Of a stretch of 50,470 nt of DNA, positions 1 to 6,425 are shown in pieces. The notes under the pieces are model-generated. The model saw only the letters and a program-made list of their open reading frames with translations. It was not told the origin of the DNA and did no database searches. The stretch's first letter is position 1. Every line of letters begins with the position of its first letter. The DNA comes from Burkholderiaceae bacterium (GTDB lineage Bacteria > Pseudomonadota > Gammaproteobacteria > Burkholderiales > Burkholderiaceae_C), in contig JAURWR010000068.1 in the NCBI GenBank assembly GCA_030654805.1, forward strand, positions 1-50,470, read 5' to 3'. Made by a program: the position numbers and the translations under genes.

Positions 1-34
1 GCCTGATCTTGGCCAACATGCCCACGCTGATCAC
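1..34 (-). CDS. istA: IS21-type transposase IstA, N-terminal fragment (cut by window edge)
   Basis: From a GTG at 34 the minus strand reads MISVGMLAKIR, which resembles the first residues of IstA-type DDE transposases of beta- and gammaproteobacterial IS21 elements. A GGGAG ribosome-binding site precedes the start by about eight bases. Only 11 codons are in the window, so the identification rests on this short stretch plus the IS21-like terminal repeats beside it. Confidence 0.45.
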   Translation of the reverse strand, partial: MISVGMLAKIR

Positions 35-141
35 TCCTGCGTCTCCCTGCTCGTCCATCAAGCAGGTCAGTGTGTTTGCGTGGGTCAGTTTTGCGCGATC
101 GCGCTCCCCGTAGGTGGGTCAGTTTTCAGTGATCGTCAACA
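1..141 (-). mobile_element. End of an IS21-family insertion sequence
   Basis: Two copies of the motif TGGGTCAGTTTT lie 34 bp apart (81-92 and 115-126), each followed after four bases by GATCG. Repeated terminal motifs of this kind are characteristic of IS21-family ends. Read on the minus strand the end begins TGTTGAC at 141, and a start of an IstA-like transposase lies 107 bp inside it. The rest of the element is outside the window. The boundary at 141 is inferred from the TG...CA termini of the family. Confidence 0.6.
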
Positions 142-143
142 CT

Positions 144-938
144 GTGACGCCCAAGCCACGCTCAGACGTTGCATTCCCATACTTCTCACTCGACAAGTCG
201 ATCGAGGTGCCGAAGTTGATCCACGAGCGCGCCGGGGGTCGTTGTGGTCGAGGCCAGCTCGCTGGTTTGCTGGGCTACTCAGGGGTCAAGAACGGCGGAT
301 TCTTGACCCGAATGTCGGCTGCAAAGATGTTTGGCCTGATTGAAGAAAACGGCGACGTCATTACCCTGACCGAGCGCGCAAAGAAGATCTTGTCGCCGGT
401 GCGCCCAAGCGATGCCGAGCAAGCGAAGCTTGACGCCTTCTTGGCGGTAGAGCTTTTCCGTAAGCTTTTCGAGGACTTTGATGGTCACACCCTGCCCGCA
501 GCAGACGGGCTGAGCAACCTGTTCCTCACGCAATACAAAATCGTGCCGAATCAAGTGGCCCCGGCGCTTCGCAACCTGATGGACTCCGCCGAGAGTGCTG
601 GCCTCTTCAAGGTTGCCGGCAATCGGTCAAAACTGATCCGACCAATCATCCGCAATGAGTCCAGCGGAGCACCGCATGCTCCAGTCGCCCCTGCACCCAC
701 GAACATTGAACGCCTCGACAACGACGGCGGTTACCGCGGTCAATACAGCGATTCTCGGAATGGAAACGGAGGGGGTGGGCAAACTGGCCCCGACCTATCT
801 GGCGTACATCCCGCACTTATCGGATTGATCCAGAACCTGCCGTCGGTAGGTTCTACGCTAGGGCCTAAGCGCAGGTCAGCGTTGATCGATGCGTTCAAAC
901 ACACGATCAACTTCATTTATCCGGAAGAAGAGGAGTAA
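144..938 (+). CDS. Conserved protein of unknown function, 5' end abutted by IS21
   Basis: About 264 residues. The first half (FPYFSLDKSI..., then GQLAGLLGYSGVKNGGFLTR and ITLTERAKKIL) looks like a tandem helix-turn-helix or winged-helix domain of the DUF5343-like kind; the family name is a guess. The second half is low in structure, with a Gly/Asn-rich stretch near residues 200-225 and a short conserved-looking C-terminus (LPSVGSTLGPKRRSALIDAF). The open frame runs upstream into the IS21 end as far as a GTG at 114, so the native start may have been lost. The first in-frame start outside the insertion sequence is the GTG at 144. No clear ribosome-binding site is seen. A perfect hairpin follows the stop at 966-992. 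No function can be assigned. Confidence 0.7.
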   Translation: MTPKPRSDVAFPYFSLDKSIEVPKLIHERAGGRCGRGQLAGLLGYSGVKNGGFLTRMSAAKMFGLIEENGDVITLTERAKKILSPVRPSDAEQAKLDAFLAVELFRKLFEDFDGHTLPAADGLSNLFLTQYKIVPNQVAPALRNLMDSAESAGLFKVAGNRSKLIRPIIRNESSGAPHAPVAPAPTNIERLDNDGGYRGQYSDSRNGNGGGGQTGPDLSGVHPALIGLIQNLPSVGSTLGPKRRSALIDAFKHTINFIYPEEEE

Positions 939-965
939 CGCAGTAGGCGACTACTGCATAAAGGC

Positions 966-992
966 GAAGAGGTCAGGAAACCTGACCTCTTC
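966..992 (+). terminator. Perfect 12-bp hairpin after the unknown gene
   Basis: GAAGAGGTCAGG (966-977), loop AAA, then its exact complement (981-992). It begins 27 bp after the stop at 938. There is no clear T-run, so it may be a processing or weak terminator structure. Confidence 0.5.
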
Positions 993-1131
993 TGGCAAAA
1001 GGTAGCTGAATGGGCTCCAGCTATCTCTCGCGTACGCTTGGGGAAGCCACGAAATTCTACGGCCGTTATGCGTTGGGTTTCAAGATCGCGAGTTTGGTGT
1101 TCGAGCCTACTTCCACTTGGAGGTATGAACC

Positions 1132-1278
1132 ATGTCACAAGCAGACATGTTCGACTCCCCGGGCGAGGACGGCGAAGTCATCTACACGATGACGATCCGC
1201 CTCAAGTCTGGGAAGGTGATCCGGCGTCCTAACGGGCGTCCGTTTCGGATCGTTGTTCGTCGCAAGCGCACGAAGTAG
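1132..1278 (+). CDS. Small basic protein, 48 residues, unknown function
   Basis: ATG at 1132 is preceded by a strong GGAGGT ribosome-binding site at 1119-1124. The product (MSQADMFDSPGEDGEVIYTM... ending in VVRRKRTK) has an acidic N-terminus and a very basic C-terminal half. A rho-independent terminator follows 15 bases after the stop. Site, length and terminator together make this a convincing independent gene, although it is too short for usual ORF cut-offs. The basic C-terminus could contact nucleic acid; nothing else can be said of its role. Confidence 0.6.
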   Translation: MSQADMFDSPGEDGEVIYTMTIRLKSGKVIRRPNGRPFRIVVRRKRTK

Positions 1279-1293
1279 TCACTGGTGATGAGG

Positions 1294-1328
1294 GGAACCT
1301 GGTGCCGTGAAGGGCCGGGTTCCTTTTT
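1294..1328 (+). terminator. Rho-independent terminator of the 48-residue gene
   Basis: GGAACC (1294-1299) pairs with GGTTCC (1318-1323), with additional pairing in the loop, followed by TTTTT (1324-1328). Confidence 0.65.
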
Positions 1329-1433
1329 ATTCAACAAACGTTGTGCTGTTGTCGTTGCTGCGCCTGCTGGCGACGCTCCGGATGCAACGCATGAAACATG
1401 ATGCGCATATTCCGCGCAGAAATTTCCGTCCAA

Positions 1434-1468
1434 CAAAAAAGCACTTAGCGCTGATGTGCGCTAAGTGC
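1434..1468 (-). terminator. Rho-independent terminator of the tRNA-Lys pair
   Basis: GCACTTAGCGC (1441-1451) pairs perfectly with 1458-1468. Read on the minus strand the stem is followed by a T-run (the A-run at 1434-1440). It lies 20 bp beyond the 3' end of the nearer tRNA. Confidence 0.8.
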
Positions 1469-1488
1469 TTGCTTTTGCTACTTAATTT

Positions 1489-1564
1489 TGGTGGGCCCTG
1501 AGTGACTCGAACACTCGACCTACGGATTAAGAGTCCGCTGCTCTACCAACTGAGCTAAGAGCCC
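1489..1564 (-). tRNA. tRNA-Lys (anticodon CUU)
   Basis: The minus strand folds as a 76-nt cloverleaf with encoded CCA. The acceptor stem GGGCTCT pairs with AGGGCCC, the D-arm contains AGCTCAGTTGGTAGAGC, and the anticodon loop is CTCTTAA with anticodon CTT, reading AAG. The T-loop TTCGAGT is canonical. Confidence 0.95.
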
Positions 1565-1600
1565 GACATTTGATCTGTCGGTAAAACCTGTACGCGACGG

Positions 1601-1676
1601 TGGTGGGTTGTGCGGGGCTCGAACCCACGACCTACGGATTAAAAGTCCGCTGCTCTACCAACTGAGCTAACAACCC
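1601..1676 (-). tRNA. tRNA-Lys (anticodon UUU)
   Basis: A 76-nt cloverleaf with encoded CCA. The acceptor stem GGGTTGT pairs with ACAACCC, and the anticodon loop CTTTTAA holds anticodon TTT, reading AAA. Its D- and anticodon stems match the neighbouring tRNA-Lys(CUU), which suggests duplication and divergence. It begins 31 bp after the stop of tcdA and may be transcribed with it. Confidence 0.95.
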
Positions 1677-1706
1677 CCGAGCAGCCTCAAATTATAGCCT
1701 GAGATT

Positions 1707-2486
1707 TCACGCTGCGGTCACGCTCTGCGGTGCCGGCGAGCGAGCAAGGACCTCGCGCATCGCCTCGCTGGCCGCCACCATGCCGAAGGTCGCGGTGACG
1801 GTCACGCTCGACCCGTAGCCATGGCAATTGAGGTTGCCCTCTGTGTCGCACGACTGGGGGGGCTGGCGGACCGCTTCTCGGGAGTAGACGCAGTTCACGC
1901 CGATGCGGCCGGTGCGCGCGGCGCCGTGATGCTGGCGCAGGCGTTGGCGCAGCGACGCGAGCAACGGATCGTGCGTCGTGTCGGCCAGGTCGGCGACCTC
2001 GACCGCCTGGGGCCGCTGCTTCCCACCGGCAGCGCCGACGGTGACGAAGGCGGTTCCCGTGACCACGGCCCACGCCGCGAGCGTGGCCTTGGCGCGCACC
2101 TGATCACAGGCATCGATCAGCGCGTCGATCTCGTGCGTCAACAGCGCCGGCCAGTTGTCGGCCGCGACAAAATCTTCGACCGGGCGCAGAACGCAACCCG
2201 GGTGGATGTCGGCCAGTCGCTTGCAGAGCGCCAGCACCTTGGACTGTCCGATCGTCTGACCCGTGGCCTGGATCTGCCGGTTGATGTTTCCCTCGGAGAC
2301 GTGGTCGAGGTCGATCAGGGTGAGCTCGGCCACGCCGCTGCGCGCCAGGGCCTCGGCCGCCCACGAGCCCACGCCGCCGAGGCCGACGATGGCGATGCGG
2401 GCACCGCGCAGTCGCTCGTAGGCCGCATCACCATGCAGACGCCGGAGTCCGCCGAAGCGGCGCTCCAGATCAGCGTCGTCCGTCAT
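1707..2486 (-). CDS. tcdA: tRNA threonylcarbamoyladenosine dehydratase TcdA (CsdL/YgdL)
   Basis: A ThiF/E1-like ATP-dependent enzyme that cyclises N6-threonylcarbamoyladenosine at tRNA position 37 to its cyclic hydantoin form, in the cytoplasm. The 259 residues begin RRFGGLRRLHG, then carry the nucleotide-binding GLGGVGSWAAEALARSG (about 36-52), a DLDHVSEGNINRQ motif and a C-terminal NCVYSRE segment typical of the family; length is normal. The two tRNA genes just downstream are both tRNA-Lys, a substrate class read by ANN codons, which makes the neighbourhood fitting but may be chance. It starts 42 bp after cpoB and is probably the last protein gene of the tolB-pal-cpoB run. Confidence 0.92.
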   Translation of the reverse strand: MTDDADLERRFGGLRRLHGDAAYERLRGARIAIVGLGGVGSWAAEALARSGVAELTLIDLDHVSEGNINRQIQATGQTIGQSKVLALCKRLADIHPGCVLRPVEDFVAADNWPALLTHEIDALIDACDQVRAKATLAAWAVVTGTAFVTVGAAGGKQRPQAVEVADLADTTHDPLLASLRQRLRQHHGAARTGRIGVNCVYSREAVRQPPQSCDTEGNLNCHGYGSSVTVTATFGMVAASEAMREVLARSPAPQSVTAA

Positions 2487-2528
2487 TTGAACCGCACGGC
2501 CGGCGCGGGTCGGTGGCGCGTACCGCGC

Positions 2529-3332
2529 TCACTTCAGCGCGGCCAGCCGTTGCTTGCCGGCCTGCGCCGCTTCGGAGTCCGGGTAACCCTTGAACAATTC
2601 GTCGAGGGTCTTGCGGGCGGACTTGACGTCCTTCAGCTCGAACTGGCAATTGGCCACGGCCAGCAACGCCTCGGGTGCACGCAGGTCACCGGGGTAGCTG
2701 CCGGCAAAGCCGCGAAACGACGAGATGGCCTCGACGTAGTCGCGCTTGCCGTACTGCGCGTTGCCGAGCCAGAACAACACCGACTGCCCGTATCCGCTGG
2801 CCGGATAGCGACTGCGAAACACCGCCAGAGCCGTTGCTGCGGCAGCGAAATCGCCGCTGCGCACCTGAGCCATCGCGGCCTCGTACTGACGGATTTCCTC
2901 GGCGTCGGCCATGAACTCCTTGCCATCGACTGACGCCTTCTGCGGCTCCAGGCGCCGCGTGCGGTCATCAAGAGCCTGCATCAGCTCCTTCAGATTCTTC
3001 ATCTGAACCTGCAACTCGCTCGCATCGCGCGCCAGTTGCTCGACCTGACCGCGCAAGCGGGCATTCTCGGTGCGCATCAGTTCGAGCTGGTTGCTCAGAT
3101 CGAGCAAGCTGCTGCGCAGCTGGCCGATCTGATCGGTCATCTGCGTGTTGAGCTCGGCCTGACGCACACGCTGCGCCTCGTTTCCCTGCTCCAGCTTCTG
3201 GCGCAGATCGAGAATCGCGCGGCGCGCCTCGTCGTCGTCGAACAGGCCCGCGTGCGCCACCGGCGCCGACAGCGCCATCAGCAGACACGCGGCGAGCCAG
3301 AAGCGATGCGGCAGTGCGTTCGGCCGACTCAT
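2529..3332 (-). CDS. cpoB: Cell division coordinator CpoB (YbgF), Tol-Pal associated
   Basis: Periplasmic protein that couples peptidoglycan synthesis to outer-membrane constriction with the Tol-Pal machine. Of 267 residues, the first 28 or so form a signal peptide ending APVAHA before GLFDDDEARR. A trimerising coiled coil follows (about 35-120), then three TPR-like repeats including YEAAMAQVRSGDFAAAATAL and FWLGNAQYGKRDY. The chosen ATG at 3332 gives a clean signal sequence; the open frame continues upstream without one. It lies 10 bp after pal, as in most proteobacterial tol clusters. Length and architecture are normal. Confidence 0.92.
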   Translation of the reverse strand: MSRPNALPHRFWLAACLLMALSAPVAHAGLFDDDEARRAILDLRQKLEQGNEAQRVRQAELNTQMTDQIGQLRSSLLDLSNQLELMRTENARLRGQVEQLARDASELQVQMKNLKELMQALDDRTRRLEPQKASVDGKEFMADAEEIRQYEAAMAQVRSGDFAAAATALAVFRSRYPASGYGQSVLFWLGNAQYGKRDYVEAISSFRGFAGSYPGDLRAPEALLAVANCQFELKDVKSARKTLDELFKGYPDSEAAQAGKQRLAALK

Positions 3333-3342
3333 GTCAGCGACC

Positions 3343-3915
3343 TCAGCGGCTGACCAGCTCGACGCGGCGGTTCTTCGCATAGGCCGCTTCGTCGGAACCC
3401 ACAACGGCCGGGCGCTCCTTGCCGAAGCTGACCGCCTCGACCTGACCGTCGGCCGCGCCTGCCAGCGTCAGCGCGCGGACCACCGCTTCAGCGCGCTTCT
3501 GGCCGAGGGCGAGGTTGTATTCGCGACCACCGCGCTCGTCGGTGTGGCCTTCGGCGGACATCTTCTTCGCCTTGTTGGCGGCCAGCGCCTTGGCGTTGAA
3601 ATCGATCACGGGGCGGGCGTCATCGCGCACGACGTAGCTGTCGAAGTCGAAGTAGACGATGCGATTGGCTGCGTTGGCCGCATCGCTGCCGGCGCCCTTG
3701 GTCAGGTCGACCGGGGTCACCTGCGACTGCGAGGTGCTGCCGGAAGAAGCCCCACTGCTGCCGTCCGGGTTGACGGCCGTGCCGCTGCGGCTTTCGACCG
3801 GGGGCGCGTTCTCGTCGAGCTTGACGTTGGAGCCGCAGCCCACCAGGGCGACAGCGCACAGCGAGGTCCACAGCAAACGTTGGGTGGCGCAGGCACGAAG
3901 GCGGAAGGGGATCAT
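3343..3915 (-). CDS. pal: Peptidoglycan-associated lipoprotein Pal
   Basis: Outer-membrane lipoprotein that binds peptidoglycan and interacts with TolB. The 190-residue product has a lipoprotein signal with lipobox ALVGC (lipidated Cys27), a Ser/Gly-rich linker, and an OmpA-type domain from about residue 80 with YFDFDSYVV and AEGHTDERGGREYNLALGQ, the usual peptidoglycan-binding loop. The start at 3915 is chosen because it gives this signal peptide. The same frame is open far upstream through tolB, but that stretch is the antisense shadow of tolB codons. It sits between tolB and cpoB. Confidence 0.95.
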   Translation of the reverse strand: MIPFRLRACATQRLLWTSLCAVALVGCGSNVKLDENAPPVESRSGTAVNPDGSSGASSGSTSQSQVTPVDLTKGAGSDAANAANRIVYFDFDSYVVRDDARPVIDFNAKALAANKAKKMSAEGHTDERGGREYNLALGQKRAEAVVRALTLAGAADGQVEAVSFGKERPAVVGSDEAAYAKNRRVELVSR

Positions 3916-3989
3916 GGTTTTTTCCTTTGTTGAAATGAACAGAAAGCAGTGTTTATACGAAGCAAGCAAAGCGCCAACCGGTCGCAGCA

Positions 3990-5288
3990 TCAGCGCCCGA
4001 ACGGGCCCCAAACCGGTTCGCGCACATCCACGTTGGATGACACCAGACGTGCGCGGATCTTGCCGTCGAGCGTGGTGGTCATCAGCACGTCGCGCCCTTG
4101 CGAGCGCGATGCATAGATGATCAACCGGCCATTGGGCGCGAAGCTCGGGCTCTCGTCGTCGGTGGTGTCGCTCAAGGCCTGCGGCGCGCCGCCGGAGAGG
4201 TCCTGCACGTACAGCTTGAACGCGTTGCCCTGGCGCGAGATGTAGGCCAGCAGGCGCCCATCGGGGCTGATAGCCGGGCTGATGTTGTAGCTGCCGGTGA
4301 AGGTGATGCGCTCGACCGCAGCACCGCTGACCGGCGTGCGGTAGATCTGCGGGCCACCGCCCCGGTCGCTGACGAAATAGACGCTGCGCCCGTCCGGCGC
4401 ATACACCGGCTCGGTGTCGATGCCAATGCTCTGTGTCAGGCGCCGCACGTTGTCGCCATTGCGACCCATCTGGTAGATCTGCGATCCGCCATCGCGCGAC
4501 AGCGTGACCGCCAGCGTCTGGCCGTCGGGCGACCAGGCCGGCGCGCTGTTCGAGCCACGGAAATTCGCGACCGCGCGGCGCTTTCCACTCGATGCATCCT
4601 GCACATAGACCACGGCCTTCTGGCTTTCGAAGGACACGTAGGCCAGTTCGCGTCCATCCGGCGACCAGGCCGGCGAGATGATCGGCTCGGCACTGTTCAG
4701 CGCCACTTGCCCGCCCTCGCCGTCGGCATCGGTGATGCGCAGCGTGAACCGGTTGCCCACCTTGGTGACATAGGCGATGCGGGTCGAGAAGACGCCCTTC
4801 TGCCCGGTCAGCTTCTCGTGCACGTAGTCGGCGATGCGGTGCGCCGCCAGCCGCAGGTCGGCCTGATCGACCACCGCGCTCTGGCCGCCCAGTTCGCTGC
4901 CCTTGACCACATCCCACAGCTTGAAGCGCACGTCGTAGCGGCCATCGGCCAGCTTGGTCACCGATCCGCCGACCAGCGCATCGGCCGCACGGGTTCGCCA
5001 TTCGGCCATCGCCGGCGTGCGCAATTCATCCAGCACGCCCGGCGCATCGACCCCCCGGAACAGCCCGCTGCGCTCGAGGTCGGCGCGCACGATGGCCGAC
5101 AGGACCTGAGACGTGCGGTCCTCGTCGCGAAACCTCGCAATGGCAATGGGAACCTGAGCCGCGCCGACACCGGAGATTTCGACCCGGAACTGGGCGTGCG
5201 CAACAGGCACGGCAGCCATCGATAAAGCCAGAGCGACGAACAGGGCGGCGGAGAAACGGGCGTAAATGGCTGTGATCGGTCGGAGCAT
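3990..5288 (-). CDS. tolB: Tol-Pal system beta-propeller protein TolB
   Basis: Periplasmic six-bladed propeller of the Tol-Pal envelope machine. The 432 residues have a signal peptide ending PVAHA before QFRVEISG, an N-terminal domain to about residue 165, and repeated WSPDG/PDGR propeller motifs (ISPAWSPDGRELAYVS, APAWSPDGQTLAVT, VYAPDGRSVYFVSDRGGGPQIYR, ISPDGRLLAYIS). The ATG at 5288 is preferred over upstream starts because it begins the signal sequence. Family order is normally tolQ-tolR-tolA-tolB-pal-cpoB. Here the gene upstream is an unrelated divergent-regulon regulator, so tolQRA must lie elsewhere. The 230 bp between tolB and that regulator shows no other gene. Confidence 0.95.
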   Translation of the reverse strand: MLRPITAIYARFSAALFVALALSMAAVPVAHAQFRVEISGVGAAQVPIAIARFRDEDRTSQVLSAIVRADLERSGLFRGVDAPGVLDELRTPAMAEWRTRAADALVGGSVTKLADGRYDVRFKLWDVVKGSELGGQSAVVDQADLRLAAHRIADYVHEKLTGQKGVFSTRIAYVTKVGNRFTLRITDADGEGGQVALNSAEPIISPAWSPDGRELAYVSFESQKAVVYVQDASSGKRRAVANFRGSNSAPAWSPDGQTLAVTLSRDGGSQIYQMGRNGDNVRRLTQSIGIDTEPVYAPDGRSVYFVSDRGGGPQIYRTPVSGAAVERITFTGSYNISPAISPDGRLLAYISRQGNAFKLYVQDLSGGAPQALSDTTDDESPSFAPNGRLIIYASRSQGRDVLMTTTLDGKIRARLVSSNVDVREPVWGPFGR

Positions 5289-5518
5289 GGGCAATGTTCG
5301 GCTTGCTTTCAGCCGTGGCTGCGGGGGCATCCACAACGGCAACGCGAATGATAGGGGCGCGATGAACCCCCAACTCTGCGTCTGCTGAGTCGGTCAGGCC
5401 GCCCGAAGTTCCAGCCTGGCAACAGGATGTTTCGCAACCGCCGGCACCAGCGGCGGGCTCACGGGGGCACCTTCGTGCTGCGCACTCCGGTATTCGCCCT
5501 TGGGGCGGCCCGGATGTC

Positions 5519-6304
5519 TCATGCAGCCACGCGGTCGCTCAGCAGGCGGCGGTATTCATTGCTGACCACGCCGTAGCACTCGCAGGCCCGCTGTTCCAGG
5601 CCCGAGCGGTCCAGCACCGTGATCCGGCCCCGCGCATATCGGATCAGCCCGGCCGCCTGCAGCTTCAGCGCGGTCTCGGTGACACCCTCGCGGCGCACGC
5701 CGAGCATGCTGGCGATTGCCTCGTGCGTCATGACGATCTCGTCGCCACCTAGCCGGTCCAGGTGGATCAGCAGGCAGCGGCACAGTTGCTGGGCGATCGA
5801 GTGGTGCCGATTGCACACCGCCACCTGCGCCATCTGGGTCATCAGCGCCTGCGTGTAGCGCAGCAGCAGGTGCATCGCCACGCCCGAGCGCTCGAATTCA
5901 TCGCGCATCGGCTGCGCCTTCAGCCGGAACCCGAAACCGGCGCTCTGCACCACCGCGCGGCTGCAGGTCGAGTCTCCACCCATGAACAGGGCGATGCCGA
6001 CCACACCCTCGTTGCCCACCACGGCAATCTCGGTCGAGGCGCCGTCCTGCGTGACGTTGAGCAGCGAAACGATCGCCGTCGTCGGGAAGTACGCATGGTC
6101 GAGCGCGTGACCCGACTCGTGCAGAACCCGCCCTTGCGGCAGATCGACCCAGTCCAGGTGCGGCAACCATCGCTGCCATTCGGCATCGGGCAGCCTGGCC
6201 AGCAGGCGATTCTTCTTCGCGCTTTGCACCGGGTCGAGCGGCACGCTCCACAAGCGTGCTGCGTTCGGGGTGGTGCCTGAATGGGGTTCGCAATTGCATT
6301 TCAT
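5519..6304 (-). CDS. Crp/Fnr-family transcriptional regulator
   Basis: A 261-residue protein with a cyclic-nucleotide-binding-like beta-roll (GRVLHESGHALDHAYFPTTAIVSLL, about 55-85) and a C-terminal winged helix containing MTHEAIASMLGVRREGVTETALKLQAAG. The recognition helix is RREGVTETALKL, not the Crp RETVGR type. The Cys-rich start MKCNCEP lacks the spacing of an Fnr iron-sulfur cluster. The effector is therefore unknown. It is divergent from the hybrid kinase at 6426 with 121 bp between the starts, a common arrangement for shared control. It resembles the Crp-like regulators that often sit beside stress or histidine-kinase genes in Burkholderiales. Confidence 0.85.
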   Translation of the reverse strand: MKCNCEPHSGTTPNAARLWSVPLDPVQSAKKNRLLARLPDAEWQRWLPHLDWVDLPQGRVLHESGHALDHAYFPTTAIVSLLNVTQDGASTEIAVVGNEGVVGIALFMGGDSTCSRAVVQSAGFGFRLKAQPMRDEFERSGVAMHLLLRYTQALMTQMAQVAVCNRHHSIAQQLCRCLLIHLDRLGGDEIVMTHEAIASMLGVRREGVTETALKLQAAGLIRYARGRITVLDRSGLEQRACECYGVVSNEYRRLLSDRVAA

Positions 6305-6425
6305 GCGCTTCCCTCGGCAAACGGCGTGCCGATGCCGGTCCCTCGATGGAAATAGTTCGGCACCCTCTCAAAGTGCAGGACGATCGGGGCTCCGCACCCG
6401 CCCGACGCACGCCCGGCCGCCCACC

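Noticed and set aside
1821-2933. 370-codon open frame on plus strand
   Set aside because: Antisense shadow of tcdA and cpoB, no family resemblance, no ribosome-binding site.
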